From Dactylorhiza incarnata (lineage: Eukaryota; Streptophyta; Magnoliopsida; Asparagales; Orchidaceae), in NCBI GenBank assembly GCA_033032865.1, contig JAWHQI010000522.1, positions 310,001-374,000 on the forward strand: DNA of 64,000 nt, in the 5' to 3' direction. A model generated the notes under the pieces. It was not told the DNA's origin, made no database searches, and saw only the letters and a list, made by a program, of their open reading frames with translations. Positions 55,454 through 64,000 of the stretch are shown here, in pieces (the stretch's first letter is position 1; each line of letters starts with the position of its first letter). The position numbers and the translations under genes were made by a program.

Positions 55454-55879
55454 TCTGAGAGGGAGGGAGATCGGGGAGAGGGAGGGTTGCTTAGTGTTTT
55501 AGGTTTTATTATAAACCTAGCAAAGCACTATCCGCAGACCATAACCTCTATTCGCACCCCATAACCTTTATTCGCACCCCAAAACCAATTTTAAATAAAT
55601 TGAGGCATTACATAATAAGCCAGAGCGTGAATGTAATGCGGGAGAGTGCCTCTTCTGCCACCAATTACTTGCGAGCTTTGAAATTACGAGATTCAAAATA
55701 ATGTTTTTTGGGTGGCTTCGATGAAAGGGGAGGTATTTGTTGGAGGGTTCAGATTTATGTAGGGGCTCCTAGAAAGTCCAAAGGCCTCCCAAAAGAACTT
55801 TCTTTTAGGAATAAATAAATCAATTAACCTGGAACTCTGTAAGGGTTTAACCCACAGGTCACGCCAAAGGCAAACTTAA

Positions 55880-56008
55880 TCCATAAGTGTATAGTAACGT
55901 TTATTTATCTACAGTTGTGGTTATAAACTCTACCATAAATATCTATTGACAGCGTTTACTTAACCGCTACAAATTAATCGTTACCATATGCATGATATGG
56001 TGCAGTGT
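55880..56008. repeat. Right terminal and subterminal repeats of E
   Basis: TATAGTAACG, AACCGCTAC and CGTTACCATATGCATGATAT lead into GGTGCAGTG at the end. The terminal repeat is the inverse of the left one with two changes. Confidence 0.8.
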
Positions 56009-56011
56009 CTT

Positions 56012-56336
56012 AACATCACTATCGACATATGCTTTAAATTATGCTCTTTGTTTGTCAAGTAGAGTCTCTATCTGAGACATAAACTTAGAAGATGGGGTTG
56101 TGGGACGTGGAGAAACATAAGAGGGCTGCTCATTTTTTGTTCTTGGTGGGAAAGGCCGTAAAATAACCTGAATAGATGGCTCCTCCTGCATTTGTGCAGT
56201 CATGGAATTGGGCTGCTCATCCTCACCATCATAGACATCTGTATTGATATCAACATCTAGGTCTGATATATCTATTTCTTCATGACCTTCTGAGTCATTG
56301 CTGGGACTTTTCCCAGACCTTCCTTCTTCAGCATTT
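56012..56336 (-). pseudogene. ORF3 of D, first piece
   Basis: The minus strand is open except for one TAA (CAA changed) and reads 'SPSNDSEGHEEIDISDLDVD', 'YVSPRPTTPSSKFMSQIETL' and 'AYVDSDVKTL', an acidic and Pro-rich region leading into the coiled coil. It parallels the middle of ORF3 in C ('PPLFEEDSILGKIELLLKKQ'). It lies between the E and G insertions. Confidence 0.65.
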
Positions 56337-56341
56337 AATAT

Positions 56342-57439
56342 TATTGGATCTGTAGGCGCCCTTAGAGGGGGGTGGGGGGGGGGGGGGGGTTGAATAAGGG
56401 TTTTTAAAACTTTTAATATATTTTGAATTACTTGGTATAATTAGAGATTTTAATAGTGCAAAACAAAGATAAATTAAGTGAAATAAAATAGAGGCATGCT
56501 TTTATTAATATAAAATATAAGATTACAAAACTTGATTCTTATAACGCTAGAAATCGAAGGTGAAGAATTAAAATGTCTTTTCATTTTCTATCCTGATTTG
56601 TATCCCCACAAACCAGTGGCTGTAGCCTATCCTTCCCGGATACGGCCTCAAGCTGCTCTAGCCAATCCTCCCTCGGATACGTCCTCAATCACCCCTAGAC
56701 CAAACCTAGATCTAGTCGCCAACAGGAAGCAAATTCCTCCCTAATTCCTACACAGACCTAGTCGCAAAAATGATGTGAATTTACTAAGCAATTACAAGAT
56801 TGTAAAATAACAACAATATTAAAAACTCCCTCTTGAAGAACTTCTGAAGTTGGAGACGAAAGACCACTATAGAATAAGCGTGGTTGAAGTGATCGTTAGT
56901 CGGATGCCGCATGTAGAAATCCTCCTTCAGAAACTCACGGAACTTTGGGTGGGAGATTAACTCTCGACAATATAAGGCTCTAGAAATTTGGCACTAGAAC
57001 TCTCTTAAGGATGTGTGTTCGAAACGAGAGAAGAGGGGTCCTTTTTATAGCCTTGGAGCTAGCGCTTGTGCTATCGCTATCGCCGACGCTATCCCAGATT
57101 AGGAAACATTGTCCACATGCATATGTTCATTCCATGGAAACCTTTCCAAAATTCCTCATGTGCTTCATACTACCGCCTGTGCTATCCTCTACCACATGGC
57201 ATTATCTCCTTCTATACATGCCTCCTGAACTTGCATAATCAGAGCTAGAGCCCGCACTAAGTGCTACCGTCGGTGCTAGTGGGCATGTTAGAATTCTGGC
57301 TTCAAATTTTGGGGCAACCTTCATATGTTATCCTTGAGTCACGTGGCATTATTTTGTAGACACATAAAAACACAAGATCAAATACACCTAGGATTTGTTA
57401 TTCTCAAACCTAGGAGATGCGGAAGACCATGTTCCAACA
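56342..57439 (-). repeat. 3' LTR of element G (1098 bp)
   Basis: On the minus strand it runs TGTTGGAACATGG (57439) to GGCGCCTACAGATCCAATA (56342). The start and end are clearly those of the F family. TATAAAAAGG is at about 57041-57050 (minus), directly after repeated GATAGCG(T/A) and GGCGGTAG phrases. A long interrupted G run lies at 56366-56389. Confidence 0.85.
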
Positions 57440-59722
57440 AACTCCACATTTTGATAATAACAAATCCATTAATTATAAATCAGAGCATTAATATATAAGC
57501 ATGATGAAACCTACTTGTGTGTGTGAGTGATGACTTTATATAATTGTCATTTTTAGTATTTAGAATTGCTCCCCCTAAATTCATGCTCCTCCTATGTGAA
57601 TGCTCCCTTTATATGTAAGCTATCTTCTTAATCTTTAATCATGTTAGTTTTCCCTTTTGATAGCGATTATTATTTATCGTGTTAGTTCTCCCCATTTTGT
57701 TATTAGCAAAATTGGGTTAAGGTAGCAAGAGATATAGAAAGAGGTTTTTTGATAAAAAAAAAAGATAAGGTATGATCGAGCTTTTTAGAGGAAATGAAAT
57801 GATAAGGAGTTTTTAGCATAAGAATTTTCATAGAAATAGATCAGAGTTTTTAGCATAAAAATAATATTCATGTTTAAAACACCCATATAAATTTTACCAA
57901 GCAAGTCTATCACTTGTTGATGGAAATGAATTTTGAGATTCAAGTGATGATACACACAAAAGAAGAGACTTTAAATAAGCATGAAAGCACAAGGTAAAAA
58001 TTATATGGTTATGATGCGGAAGACTTATAGAAATACAAGAAACATCTTTTTGTAATCATGATAATTCATAAGAAGAGATATGAGTTAAATTCCAAAAAGG
58101 AAGATGTTTTTGTAAATCATTATTCATTTAAAATCTTTAAGTTTGACAATAAAGTAACCAAGCATGAAAGAAGGATATCCAAAAAGAAACTACTACAATA
58201 TTATTATAATTCACCAATTCAAAACATACCAAATATTATAGAGAGCATGCTAGGTTATCTAGTGCATTTATATATAAAGAGAGTATAGAATTAGCTTTAG
58301 GATCCAATACTCATGAGAAGAAGTGTTATGGAAGATAATGACGTACAAATAAGTGTATTTTAAAAAAGTAAACAAATGATTTAATCAAAAATACAAGAAA
58401 TATGTAGAGTAAAGTGAACAATAAAACACAAATAATTTTACTTCCACACACTTCAATGCATATAAAAAAATGTACAACTACCAAGGTGCTTTGCACACAC
58501 ACTGCCAATTAAGACTTATCAAGGTGCAAAGTAGTGCATGGGGGATCACACACTTTATTTTAAAAAGAAAATTGTGATCTGGTGTACTTAAGAATAAGTG
58601 GTGTAAGGAAAGAACTAAGGTTTGCACAAGACACTTTACTATTCTTTCCAAGGTCCTCAACCTCACAATGATCATTAAGGCTTATCAGGAGGTTCAAGTA
58701 GTGCTTGGTGGAGTTATCTTTGACAATTTATTTCATGATTTTTGATGTGTACAAAGATCTCCGAATACACTTGTTTTACAAACCAATATAATTTGAAAGC
58801 ACTACAACTTTTCTTAATGTTAAAAGTGCAAATAAACGTAGTGTAGGTAAAATATTTGTGCAAATTTAATTCATTGTACAATTACAATACACAATCAAGC
58901 ATTCTTAGATTAAAAGCATATGTAGACTTTGAATTAGTGAGTGAATAAATATCATTATCAATCATAAAACATTTACTCATACTTAGAGTCATGCTAAGCT
59001 TGGTTCTACACACCACATTTTTAATACAATTGATGCACATTTGATTAGATATATCAAAGCATGATAAAAACAATGTTCAAAGTAGTTTGAAAAGAGGAAT
59101 TCCTACATTATAGAAGGTCTAAATGATAGATTAAACCATGCTTAATTTTCACAATAAAGTTCATACAGTTTTTTTTATATTTAAAAAAACATTTGATTTA
59201 AAGTTTGAACTCTTAAAACTGATCTTGGACTTCCCGAGGTCTACCCTATGAGGGGTTCACACCGGTACTAGGAGATGTGATGGGGTGACATCCCAAATCT
59301 CCCTTTCCTAAGATACATGTAAATAGAAAAGTTATGTTCAATTTTTTTTTTTGATAATTCTTTGTTTTATATTTTTGTATTTGATTTTTCCATATAGAAA
59401 TAAAAATCAGATAAATAAACAAAAAATAAAAGAAAAAATAAATATTTTTTGTAATTTGGTTTTTGTAATTTTGTATTTTAATTTTTCAAAAATCAATTAA
59501 AGGCAGAAATACAAAAAAAGTAGTACATATGATAGAGCATATTTGTAGGGATTTAAAAAAATTGAAAAATACAGAAAATCAGACAGGTGCCCTAGCGCCG
59601 GCGCTAGCGCTAGGGGAAAAAGTACACTAAATTTCATGATTTTGGAAATTATAATTTTTTATCTTGATTAAGTGTCCAAAGAGTAGTTTCATGCAGAAAT
59701 GTTAGCGATTTATGAATGTGAC
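57440..59722 (-). other. 3' spacer of element G
   Basis: No gene was seen. Three blocks match F in the same order: 59305-59215, 58720-58500 and about 57720-57680. A GCGCCGGCGCTAGCGCTAGG dyad lies near 59595. The frame at 58058-58288 on the plus strand is probably chance. Confidence 0.65.
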
Positions 59723-61204
59723 TTAACCCGAGAGATCTATGACACCTAATTCAAGTCTTAGTAATCGAAATCTTGCATCGGGAAGAGGTTTAGTTAAAAT
59801 GTTAGTAAGTTGGGAGTCCGTACCAATGAAACTTACTTTTATATGCTCTTTCTTAATGTTATCCCTAATGAAGTGATGGAAAACATCTATATGTTTGGAT
59901 CTAGAGTGGTGTACGGGATTATTTGTGAGATCTATGGCACATTTGTTGTCATATTTGAGATCAATAATTTTGAGAAGAAAACCAAAATCCTCTAGAGTTT
60001 GGCTCATCCATAAGGTTTATGCACAACAACACCCAAGAGCGATATATTCGGCCTCCGTGGTGGAGAGTGCAACCGAAGATTGTTTCCTACTAGACCATGC
60101 AACTAATGAGGGTCCTAAAAAGTGATAAGTACTGGTAGTGCTTTTTCGATCTAGTGAACATTCGGTGTAATCCGAATCAGAATAGTCGTGTAGTGTAAAT
60201 GAATCATTATGTGGGTGCCATAATCCTAATTAGATGACCCTAATAGATATCTAAAAATTTGTTTTATCGCTTTGAAATGAGATTCTTTTAGATTGACTTG
60301 AAAGCGAGCACATAAACATACGACAAACATTATATCTGGTCTAGATGCACTTAAGTAAAGAAGAGATCCTATCATACCTCTATATAATGTTTGATCAATA
60401 GAAATTCCAGATTCATCTTTTCCTAATTTTAAAGAAGCACTCATAGGTGTAGAAGCATGTTTAAGATTTTCAAATCCAAATCATTTAAGCATAACATGGA
60501 CATATTTTGTTTGACAGATAAAAATACCATCATTTTGTTGTGAAATTTGAAAACCAAGAAAATAAGAGAGTTCTCCTATAAGGCTCATTTCAAATTCATT
60601 TTTCATTACTAAGACAACTTCATTACACAACTCTTCATTAGTGGCTCTAAAAATGATATCATCAACATATATTTGTACAACATTTAAATCGTTATTATTA
60701 TGCATAATGAAGAGTGTGTTATCGGCACTTCCCATGAAATAACCGTGCTTTAATTAAAATGTTGTAAGTCTTTCATACCATGCACGGGGTGCTTGTTTTA
60801 AACCATAAAGCGCTTTTTCTAATTTATAACATGATTTGGAAAATTTTGATTTATAAAACCGGGGGTTGTTCTACATAACCTTCCTCGTTTATAAACCCGT
60901 TTTGAAAAGCACTTTTAAAATCCATTTGAAATAATTTTATTCTTTTAAAACTTGCAAATGCCAAATAAATTTGTATAGATTCAAAGCGAGCAACGGGTGC
61001 AAAAGATTCTTCAAAATCTACCCCCTCGATTTGAGAAAAACCTTGAGCGACTAAGCGAGCTTTATTTCTTATAATTCTAGATTCACCATCTAATTTATTT
61101 TTTAAAAACCATTTTATGCCAACAACGGGATGATTAGATGGACGTTCTAATAGATTCCAAACTTTATTTCTATCAAATTGATCTAACTCTTCATTCATAG
61201 CCAA
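59723..61204 (-). pseudogene. Reverse transcriptase and RNase H of element G
   Basis: The pieces are 61204-60851 ('FAPVARFESIQIYLAFASFK', 'MDFKSAFQNGFINEEGYVEQ'), 60735-60481 ('QIYVDDIIFRATNEELC', with the catalytic Asp pair kept), 60444-60226 ('YRGMIGSLLYLSASRPDIMF') and 60007-59723 ('NKCAIDLTNNPVHHSRSKHI', 'LTNILTKPLPDARFRLLR'). Order and motifs are those of copia RT followed by RNase H. At least three frame breaks (near 60850, 60480 and 60225) disable it. It lies between integrase and the long 3' spacer. Confidence 0.9.
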
Positions 61205-62299
61205 AAACCAAAATTCTTCATTTAAAGCGGTTGAAACATTTTAAGGTTCAATTTCAGAAACAAAGCAGATATTTGATAAAGTTTCATGAAGAGAAGATCG
61301 AGTTCTTACACCAATAGATGGTTCCCCAATAACTAGCTCCTTTGGATGATTCTTTGAGAAGTTTAAGATGCTTGGAGGCATGTATTAATCTTCCTTGTCC
61401 TCCTCCTTCTCCTCTTTGGAAGGTTCCTCTTCGTCGTGCTCCAGAGATGGCAAAGGTTCATCATTTGCATCTGTAGGAAGTTTTTCTACACAAGGAATAA
61501 ATTCATCAAATTTTACATTAATAGACTCTTCAACCTTACTCATTCTTTTGTTAAATATTTTATAGGCTTTACTAGTTGAAGAGTATCCAAGAAATATTCC
61601 TTCATCACATTTTTCAACAAACTTTCCTAAGGCATATTTTGTATTGAGAATAAAACATTTACAACCAAATACTTTAAATTATGATACGTTAGGTTTCTTT
61701 TGATAGTATAGTTCATACGGTGTGAGATTTAAAGATGGATGAAGCATGACTCTATTCATTACATAACATGATGTGCTTACGGCTTCGGCCCAAAAGGACT
61801 TAGGTAAATTATATTCAGATAACATAGTACATGCTAGTTCTTGAATTGCCCTATTCTTTCTTTCTACAACACCATTTTATTGAGGTGTGTGAGGAGCAGA
61901 GAATTCGTGCTTAATACCAAACATTTCGTAAAAGGATTTAAAATTTTCATTTTCAAATTCTCCTCCATGATCTGAGCAAATGCATTTTATTTTTAAATCT
62001 CGTTCATTTTGAATACGAGTACATAGTTTTGAAAATTCGCAAAATGCATCAGATTTGGAAGAGAGAAATAAAGTCCAACAATATCTAGAGAAATCATCTA
62101 TTAGAACAAGAGTAAATATTCTACCACCAAGACTTGCAGTGTTAACGGGAACAAAAAGATCCATATGAATTAATTGCAAAGGTCTTGTAGTAGAAATTTC
62201 ATTTTTGCTGTTAAAAGAAGATTTATTAAATTTTACTTTTTGACATGGAGAGCATAGTGAGGATAAGTTTCCATTTATTCTTGGCAATCCTCTAATCAA
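61205..62299 (-). pseudogene. Integrase of element G
   Basis: Piece 62299-61877 has the zinc-region end 'CSPCQKVKFNKSSF', the first Asp in 'IHMDLFVPV' (family G-P, here V-P) and the second in 'CICSDHGGEFENENF'. It stops at TAA right after 'SAPHTPQ', where a Gln codon is expected. The Glu follows past the stop in 'NGVVERKN'. The rest of the C-terminal region (to about 61205) is interrupted but recognisable, for example 'IGEPSIGVRTRSSLHETL'. One C-to-T change explains the stop. Confidence 0.88.
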
Positions 62300-62426
62300 T
62301 TCCTTTTTGGCTAGTTTTAAAATGAGCTTTGTACTAGCGTGACCTAAATGTCTATGCCAAAGTTCTAACTCGTCATTTTTAGTTATAAAACAATTTATAG
62401 ATGATTTGGAAGATCATGAAAGGAAA

Positions 62427-62756
62427 CTACATATACGTTGTAAGTTCTAGATCAGTTAGTAAAACATCTTTTGTGTTATGGTTAAATATTTTGCAAAGAT
62501 TTGTAGATGACTCAAATAAAACATCTAGTCCTGTATCACACAATTGACTAATCAATATTAAGTTATGTTTTAAACCTTTTACATAAAGAACATTAGAAAT
62601 AGTAAAGGATTCATTACCCATTATTCCGACTCCCATGATCCTTCCTTTTCCGTTATCTCCAAAAGTTACGATTCCTCCCTTCTTCTTTTCTAGGCTAAGG
62701 AACTTTGCTTTGTTGTCCATCATGTGCTTAGAGCAGCCCAAATCCAAGTACCACAC
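62427..62756 (-). pseudogene. Protease region of element G
   Basis: The frame 'MWYLDLGCSKHMMDNKAKFL' carries the copia protease site with D-L-G in place of D-S-G, so a catalytic-motif Ser is Leu (TCG to TTG would explain it). It continues 'GGIVTFGDNGKGRIMGVG' and 'SNVLYVKGLKHNLILISQLC', the usual protease to pre-integrase text. It then stops near 62427. Confidence 0.88.
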
Positions 62757-64000
62757 GCCCTCTGTTTCCTTAGCCTTCCTACAAATCTAAAAAGAGGATG
62801 CGAGTAAAGATACGGATACCCAAGAGGTATCACCCATAGAATAAGTGGAGGCCTTAGGTACCCCGATTTGCTTTAAAGATCCCTGTTTTATTTTCTTGCA
62901 AGATCTAGACGTGTGTCCAAACCTATGATAGTTTGTACACAAAATAAAGGGGGTTGAGACCCTTTATGAAATTCTACATTGCTCTTACTAGATGAGGTTT
63001 GATTTTTAGAAAAAAAAACAGAAAATTTTTTATATGATGGGCTACCGCCGGCATTAGTAGCTAGCGCCAGGCGGTAGCTATCACTTTGATATCTGAGCCC
63101 AAATTTTCCAGAACCATAACATTGGTTCCCCTAAATCATGTCCAGGGATTTTTGACCAATTCCAAATTTTTTGATGGCCATATTGAGGTCATGAGTTTGT
63201 TTTTTAAGAGATGAATTTTCTTTTACAAGCATGAAACATTTATTTAAAAATCCTTTTTTGTTTTTTTTAATTTGTAAGAGAGAGGTTTTTAGTTTTCTCT
63301 CTAAGTCCCCCTTTTCTCTTGTAAGAGTTTTGATTTGTGAGAGGGCCTTAGAAAGAGAAATTTCAAGTTCTTTTGCCTTACATAAGGAGTTCTCACACTC
63401 TTGGCATGGAACCTTTCTTTTTTCAAAGGAGATTAATTTTTTAGTAAGCTTATGATTTTCTTTGATGAGAGATTCATTTTCATGATTTAAAATAATATTA
63501 TCTTATATACTTTTATCATAAGCTTTGGAGGTTAAAACAAATTCATCATAAAGTTCTTTGAAGGTGGGAGGAGTTACCTCAGTGTCACTAAGAACACTGG
63601 TGTCGTCATCGTTGTCTTTTGCCATCAAGCATAATTTTGCTTCCTCCTCACTGCTTGACTAAGATTCGCTTGATTCTTCAGAGGAAGAATCATCCCATGT
63701 TGCAGCTTTCAGCACCTTCTTTTTCTCCTTCCCTTTGTATCGTTTTTCATTTTGCTCCTTTAGATACTTCAGGCACTGCCTCCGAATGTACCCAGTCTTC
63801 CTGCAGTGAAAGCACTCCAGTGGCGGTCTTTCTTCTTCTTCTTCACTTTCCTTTTCTTTCTTTGATGAAGAGGAAGATCCTTTACGCCGAGCATCCTTCT
63901 GGAAGAATTTCTGGAAGGTGTTCCTTCTTTCCGGATTTCCAATGTTTTTTTTGTAGTTCTTGACCAGGAGACCTTCTTCATCTTCATCATCATCTTCACA
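62757..64000 (-). pseudogene. Gag C-terminal region of element G (partial, continues past window)
   Basis: Minus-strand translation gives a basic, acidic and Ser-rich part. A knuckle follows at about 63820-63779, 'CFHCRKTGYIRRQC', in which the zinc-binding His of CX2CX4HX4C is Tyr. Next come an acidic Ser stretch ('WDDSSSEESSESS') and a heptad-rich coiled coil (about 63470-63190, 'KRKVPCQECENSLCKAKELE'). A second knuckle near 62940, 'CTNYHRFGHTSRSC', has its second Cys changed to Tyr. 'IGVPKASTYSMGDTSWVS' leads toward the protease. Many stops break the frame. The layout matches the gag of F, whose coiled coil it resembles. Confidence 0.75.

Larger units (their letters stand above)
52156..56008. 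mobile_element. Element E: non-autonomous CACTA (En/Spm) transposon with captured gene pieces
   Basis: Terminal inverted repeats of about 28 bases start CACTACACCATATCATGCAT at the left and CACTGCACCATATCATGCAT at the right (read inward). The 3-base duplication TCT lies on both sides (52153-52155, 56009-56011). Subterminal (A)CCGCTAC/GTAGCGGT motifs repeat within ~260 bases of the left end and ~120 of the right. No transposase frame was found. It sits in ORF3 of D. The interior holds exon-like blocks on the minus strand. Confidence 0.93.
28969..56341 (-). mobile_element. Element D: Sirevirus-type Ty1/copia, 3' part only, split by K, C, E and G
   Basis: The 3' LTR (28969-30398) is preceded on the minus strand by a polypurine tract and by a third ORF. 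ORF3 is now in four pieces: 56336-56012, 52155-51687, 32832-32351 and 30741-30597. The pieces join cleanly once K, C, E and their target duplications are set aside. Pol, gag and the 5' LTR must lie to the right of the window, beyond G. A long LTR and an ORF after pol are features of the SIRE lineage. Confidence 0.8.
56342..64000 (-). mobile_element. Element G: Ty1/copia retrotransposon, 5' part beyond the window
   Basis: The 3' LTR (56342-57439), a 2.3-kb spacer, then RNase H, RT, integrase, protease and gag are read on the minus strand. LTR ends and spacer resemble those of F. It is inserted in ORF3 of D (left flank AATAT). The LTR left end reads TATTGG for TGTTGG, one C-to-T change in element orientation. 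Stops and changed catalytic residues show it is inactive. Confidence 0.9.

Noticed and set aside
55175..55564. 129-residue Arg/Glu-rich plus-strand frame in E
   Set aside because: GC-rich purine-rich composition keeps several frames open; the minus strand has the exon-like character and splice-like context.
58058..58288. Lys-rich 76-residue plus-strand frame
   Set aside because: It lies antisense in the AT-rich spacer of G with no similarity or conserved motif; probably chance.

Overview
The window is a heterochromatin-like, AT-rich stretch of a flowering-plant genome (probably a eudicot; the species cannot be fixed). It is built almost entirely of LTR retrotransposons inserted into one another, plus one CACTA DNA transposon. 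No intact host gene, rRNA, tRNA or CRISPR array was found. The plant assignment rests on Ty1/copia elements with an initiator-tRNA-Met primer site (TGGTATCARAGC), Ty3/gypsy elements of Athila type with a TGGCGTCGTTGCCG primer site, Sirevirus-type copias with a third ORF after pol, and a captured exon of a plant DEG protease.

Layout, with element names used below. I: copia, 1-3141, 5' LTR cut by the window edge. H: older host DNA with a broken intron-bearing gene-like region, in pieces 3142-3557, 13803-14672 and 24318-28968. A: Athila-type gypsy on the minus strand, 3558-13802, inserted in H; its 5' LTR holds J, a solo copia LTR (12631-13615). F: gag-only copia on the plus strand, 14673-24317, inserted in H. 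D: Sirevirus-type copia on the minus strand, from 28969 to beyond the right edge; only its 3' LTR and ORF3 pieces are seen. D is split by K (solo Athila LTR, 30747-32345), C (Sirevirus-type copia, minus, 32838-51681), E (CACTA transposon, 52156-56008) and G (copia, minus, 56342 to beyond 64000). C is itself split by B (gag-like-only Athila derivative, plus, 36254-42650). Boundaries were set by TG...CA ends, PBS, PPT and target-site duplications: GGAAT for J, GCATG for K, AGAGG for C, TCT for E, and the decayed pairs GTGAT/GCGAC for A and GAAAC/GAAAT for F.

All pol genes seen are broken by stops, frameshifts or changed catalytic residues, so no element here looks autonomous. Two look like parasites of relatives in the same window: F (gag, no pol) shares ordered 3' spacer blocks with G, and B (two zinc knuckles, no pol) shares LTR type, PBS, PPT and 3' spacer with A.

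The most striking structure is in the LTRs. Nearly every family has a dense array of a short, usually dyad-symmetric, CpG-bearing motif just upstream of its TATA box. The motif TTCG(A/T)CGAA recurs in three otherwise different copia families (I, F, C). Element C repeats the same layout inside itself, with TTCTCGAGAA dyads then a TATAAATAG box just before its third ORF, which suggests an internal promoter. The CACTA element carries a nearly clean exon of a DEG-type serine protease including the catalytic histidine.
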